Assembly: GCA_937885645.1 (NCBI GenBank) | Contig: CALABJ010000015.1 | Coordinates: forward strand, 1-23,138 | Direction: 5' to 3' | Source: RGIG4097 sp937885645 | GTDB lineage: Bacteria; Bacillota; Clostridia; Christensenellales; CAG-917 | DNA length: 23,138 nucleotides | In this document: piece by piece, positions 20,702 through 23,138 of the stretch | Layout: each line of letters starts with the position of its first letter | Numbering within the stretch: position 1 is the stretch's first letter | Notes under the pieces: model-generated | What the model was told of the DNA's origin: nothing | The model's database searches: none | The model's input: only the letters and a program-made list of their open reading frames with translations | Translations under genes and position numbers: made by a program

Positions 20702-20721
20702 CACCGAAACAAGTTTCGGTG
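20702..20721 (-). other. tpiA-gpmI intercistronic hairpin
   Basis: On the minus strand CACCGAAA-CTTG-TTTCGGTG forms a perfect 8-bp stem with a CTTG loop, about 15 nt before the gpmI ATG. There is no T-run. It may modulate gpmI translation or protect a processed mRNA end. Confidence 0.55.
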
Positions 20722-20744
20722 TTTCAGTGCAGCCCTAAGTCAAA

Positions 20745-21494
20745 TTAATAGTTGACGACTTGTGAGAAATCCACTGCCTTCAGTGATGCGCCACCGATGA
20801 GGCCACCGTCAATGTTGGGTTGTGCCATAAGTTCACTGACGTTTTTGGGATTCATGCTGCCGCCGTATTGGATGCGGAGTTTGTTTGCAAGTTTTCTGCC
20901 GTAGAGCTTTGCAACCATGCTACGGATATTCTTGATGGTTTCTTCTGCTTGTTCGCTGGTTGCGGTCTTGCCTGTGCCGATTGCCCAAACAGGTTCGTAT
21001 GCCACGACGATGTTTTTGAGTTCGTCTGCATCAATGCCGTCAAATGCGCCGTTGACTTGCTTGCGGACCACTGACTTGGTGCGGTTCTTTTCACGTTGTT
21101 CAAGGGTTTCACCAACACAGATAATGGGTTTGAGGCCTGCTTGGAGGGCTGCCTTTGTTCTTGCGTTGACGGTTGCATCGGTTTCACCGAAATATTGACG
21201 ACGTTCACTGTGTCCAATGATGACGTATTCTACGCCAAGTTCAACAAGCATCTTTGCGCTGATTTCGCCGGTGAATGCGCCCTTTTCTGCCCAGTGCACG
21301 TTTTCTGCGCCAACTTTGATGTTGGAGCCTTTTGTAAGTTCCACTGCGGTTGCAAGGTCGGTGTAAGGGGTGCAGATGACCACGTCACACTTTGCGTCTT
21401 TCACGAGGGGTTTGAGGTCTTCGATGAGAGCCTTTGTTTCAGCGATGGTGTTGTTCATTTTCCAGTTGCCTGCGATGATAGGTTTTCTTGCCAT
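20745..21494 (-). CDS. tpiA: Triosephosphate isomerase
   Basis: This 249-residue TIM-barrel enzyme interconverts dihydroxyacetone phosphate and glyceraldehyde 3-phosphate. All catalytic residues are visible: N10 and K12 (AGNWKMN), H95 (IIGHSERR), E167 (AYEPVWAIGTG), and the mobile loop 6 at about 168-178. The phosphate-binding GGS and GGAS motifs are near 211-213 and 234-237. The frame is open to 21656, but ATG 21494 has AGGAG a few bases upstream and gives the normal family length. It is the second gene of the glycolytic operon; the gap from pgk (91 nt) contains a 22-nt palindrome. Confidence 0.97.
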   Translation of the reverse strand: MARKPIIAGNWKMNNTIAETKALIEDLKPLVKDAKCDVVICTPYTDLATAVELTKGSNIKVGAENVHWAEKGAFTGEISAKMLVELGVEYVIIGHSERRQYFGETDATVNARTKAALQAGLKPIICVGETLEQREKNRTKSVVRKQVNGAFDGIDADELKNIVVAYEPVWAIGTGKTATSEQAEETIKNIRSMVAKLYGRKLANKLRIQYGGSMNPKNVSELMAQPNIDGGLIGGASLKAVDFSQVVNY

Positions 21495-21555
21495 AGTTAT
21501 CTCCTGATGCCAAAAGGCAGTTTTTTCTTTTATTTTTTGGTTTTTTATAAGTTGA

Positions 21556-21577
21556 TGCCCAAGATATATCTTGGGCA
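21556..21577 (-). other. pgk-tpiA intercistronic palindrome
   Basis: TGCCCAAGATA followed by its exact complement TATCTTGGGCA: a perfect 22-nt palindrome 8 nt past the pgk stop codon. Without a T-run it is more likely a 3'-end stabiliser or processing site than a terminator, though partial termination is possible. Confidence 0.6.
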
Positions 21578-21585
21578 AAAGGGGC

Positions 21586-22899
21586 TTATTTGTTGTTGAG
21601 GCATGCAATACCGGGAAGGACCTTGCCTTCAAGATATTCAAGGGATGCACCGCCACCGGTTGAGATGTGGCTCATCTTGTCTGCATAGCCAAGTTGTGCA
21701 ACTGCTGCTGCACTGTCGCCACCGCCGATGATGGTGATTGCGTCTGTGTCTGCCATTGCCTTTGCCACTGCGTTGGTGCCTGCTGCAAGAGTGGGGTTTT
21801 CAAAGACGCCCATAGGTCCGTTCCAGACAACGGTCTTTGCGTTTTTCACTGCGTCTGCAAAGAGTGCTTGTGTCTTAGGACCGATGTCAAGACCCATACG
21901 GTCTGCGGGGATTGAATCTGTGGGATAGTATTCAATTTCTACGTCTGCATCGATGGGGTTGGGGAAATCAACCACTGTTGCTGAATCGATGGGGAGATAG
22001 ATTTGTTTGCCAAGTGCTTTTGCCTTTGCAAGCATTTCCTTGCAATAGTCAAGTTTTTCATCGTCTACAAGTGATGTGCCGATTGAGCCACCTTGTGCCT
22101 TGATGAAGGTGTATGCCATACCGCCACCGATGATGAGTGTGTCACACTTGTTGAGGAGGTTGTCAATGACGTTCAATTTGTCTGCCACTTTTGCACCACC
22201 AAGGATTGCAACGAAGGGACGAACGGGTTCTTCAACTGCGCCACCAAGGAACTTAAGTTCCTTTTCAATGAGGAAACCACTGACTGCAACCTTTGCATAT
22301 CCATATTGGACGATGCCTGCAGTGGTTGCGTGTGCACGGTGTGCTGTGCCAAATGCATCGTTGACATAGACGTCGCAGAAGTCTGCAAGTGCCTTGCAAA
22401 GTTCTTCACTGTTCTTTTCTTCCCCTTGATAGAAACGGGTGTTTTCAAGAAGGACGATTTCGCCGTCGTTCAGTGCTGCCACTTTTGCGTGTGCATCATC
22501 ACCAACAAGGTCTGTTGCAAAGGTGACCTTTCCGGGGAAATGGTCTGCGAGTCTGTCTGCAACAGGCTTCAATGTGAATTTCTTTGCGTCGTTTTTAAGT
22601 GCTTTGTCAAGATATGCTTGCTTTGCTGCTGCTTGTTCGTCGGCGGGGAGTGCTTCCACTGCCTTCTTTTCCTTCTTTGTGAGACCAAAGCCGGGGGTGA
22701 AGATGTTGTGGGGTTTGCCCATGTGTGAGCAAAGGATAACCTTTGCGCCGTTTTCCACAAGATATGTGATTGTGGGCAGTGCACCGTTGATGCGGTTTTC
22801 ATCGGTGATGACACCGTCTTTCATAGGAACGTTGAAGTCGCAACGGACCAAAACCTTTTTGCCTTTGACGTCAATGTCACGAACAGTCATTTTTGCCAT
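21586..22899 (-). CDS. pgk: Phosphoglycerate kinase with an unusual N-domain insertion
   Basis: PGK makes ATP from 1,3-bisphosphoglycerate in glycolysis. The signature VLVRCDFNVP (16-25), DENRI (33-37), SHMGKP (58-63), LLENTRFYQGE (150-160) and the ATP-domain GGAKVADKL and GGGDSAAA motifs are present, so the enzyme should be active. It is 437 residues against about 390-400 for most bacterial PGKs. The excess lies between SHMGKP and LKPVADRL (about 64-108), a Lys/Glu/Ala-rich helical-looking stretch where only some 10 residues are normal. ATG 22899 follows AAGGAGAATACATT. It is first in the pgk-tpiA-gpmI operon; gap is not adjacent on the visible side. Confidence 0.96.
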   Translation of the reverse strand: MAKMTVRDIDVKGKKVLVRCDFNVPMKDGVITDENRINGALPTITYLVENGAKVILCSHMGKPHNIFTPGFGLTKKEKKAVEALPADEQAAAKQAYLDKALKNDAKKFTLKPVADRLADHFPGKVTFATDLVGDDAHAKVAALNDGEIVLLENTRFYQGEEKNSEELCKALADFCDVYVNDAFGTAHRAHATTAGIVQYGYAKVAVSGFLIEKELKFLGGAVEEPVRPFVAILGGAKVADKLNVIDNLLNKCDTLIIGGGMAYTFIKAQGGSIGTSLVDDEKLDYCKEMLAKAKALGKQIYLPIDSATVVDFPNPIDADVEIEYYPTDSIPADRMGLDIGPKTQALFADAVKNAKTVVWNGPMGVFENPTLAAGTNAVAKAMADTDAITIIGGGDSAAAVAQLGYADKMSHISTGGGASLEYLEGKVLPGIACLNNK

Positions 22900-22976
22900 A
22901 ATGTATTCTCCTTAAAATTAAATTCCAGTTTGGGCCTCGCGTGAGCATAATGCACGCATACGAGCCACAGTTATAT

Positions 22977-23005
22977 ATTGTAGCACACCCCGTCGCGTAA
23001 ATCAA
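22977..23005 (-). promoter_or_regulatory. Promoter of the pgk-tpiA-gpmI operon
   Basis: On the minus strand TTGATT (23000-23005), a 17-nt spacer and TACAAT (22977-22982), with a leader of about 70 nt to the pgk ATG. Confidence 0.75.
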
Positions 23006-23013
23006 GGAAAATT

Positions 23014-23040
23014 TGCACCCCATGCAAAAGCATGGGATGA
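23014..23040 (-). terminator. Possible terminator upstream of the pgk promoter
   Basis: On the minus strand CATCCCATGC and GCATGGGGTG pair (one G-U) around TTTT, followed by CAAATTTTCC. It may end a minus-strand gene lying beyond the right edge. The T-tract is weak. Confidence 0.4.
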
Positions 23041-23083
23041 AGAAAGTTCATAAAACGATCCACAGAGTAAATATTACAAGATA

Positions 23084-23138
23084 ACATGTCCCCCTTCCTC
23101 ACGTGTTTCCCCCTTCTGCCATTCGGCAGAGCCCTACG
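23084..23138 (+). repeat. Dispersed hairpin repeat, copy 2 (cut by the window edge)
   Basis: 52 of 55 bases match 4391-4445. The hairpin here is TCTGCC-ATTC-GGCAGA, with a compensatory change relative to copy 1. It lies in an intergenic region upstream of pgk. Confidence 0.75.

Overview
The window looks like a chromosomal segment from an anaerobic, Clostridia-like member of the Bacillota. This rests on AGGAG-type ribosome-binding sites, sigma-A-like promoters with 17-nt spacers, a pgk-tpiA-gpmI glycolytic cluster, a TGS-domain uridine kinase, a DNA polymerase I whose proofreading domain appears degenerate, and an AbrB/ABC operon. I cannot name a genus. There is no rRNA, CRISPR array or recognisable transposase.

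Left part (1-2500) is visibly more AT-rich than the rest. It holds the 5' end of a GrpB-like gene, a GNAT acetyltransferase, and an AbrB regulator followed by a two-gene ABC exporter, all on the minus strand. It ends at a tRNA-Leu(CAG) gene (2766-2853). A 21-nt copy of that tRNA's 3' end lies at 2581-2601, next to a strongly palindromic non-coding segment. This is the geometry of a tRNA-associated island boundary or integration scar.

From 2900 rightwards the base composition rises to a more balanced level. A two-gene plus-strand operon (a conserved hypothetical gene that appears leaderless, then a DUF362 protein) converges on a uridine kinase gene. The gap between them carries a dispersed hairpin repeat that recurs at the right edge of the window. 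Then come an SDR oxidoreductase, a 450-nt intergenic region built of repeats, and a long minus-strand run from 17.2 kb down to 7.8 kb: ABC ATPase, large ABC permease, a membrane-anchored Ig-like/beta-helix surface protein, a patatin-like lipase, polA and coaE. Short gaps and overlaps suggest these may be co-transcribed from one promoter at 17310-17338. That promoter is followed by a perfect 20-bp palindrome.

The right part has a MATE efflux gene on the plus strand, divergent from the ABC operon, which shares a bidirectional terminator with gpmI. The glycolytic operon pgk-tpiA-gpmI is read leftwards from a promoter at 22977-23005 and has a hairpin in each intercistronic gap. Its PGK carries a charged insertion of roughly 35 residues after the SHMGKP motif. 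The most distinctive features of the window are its structured non-coding repeats, the AbrB operator-like repeats, and the exporter plus surface-protein operon. I saw no wholly new defence or mobile system.
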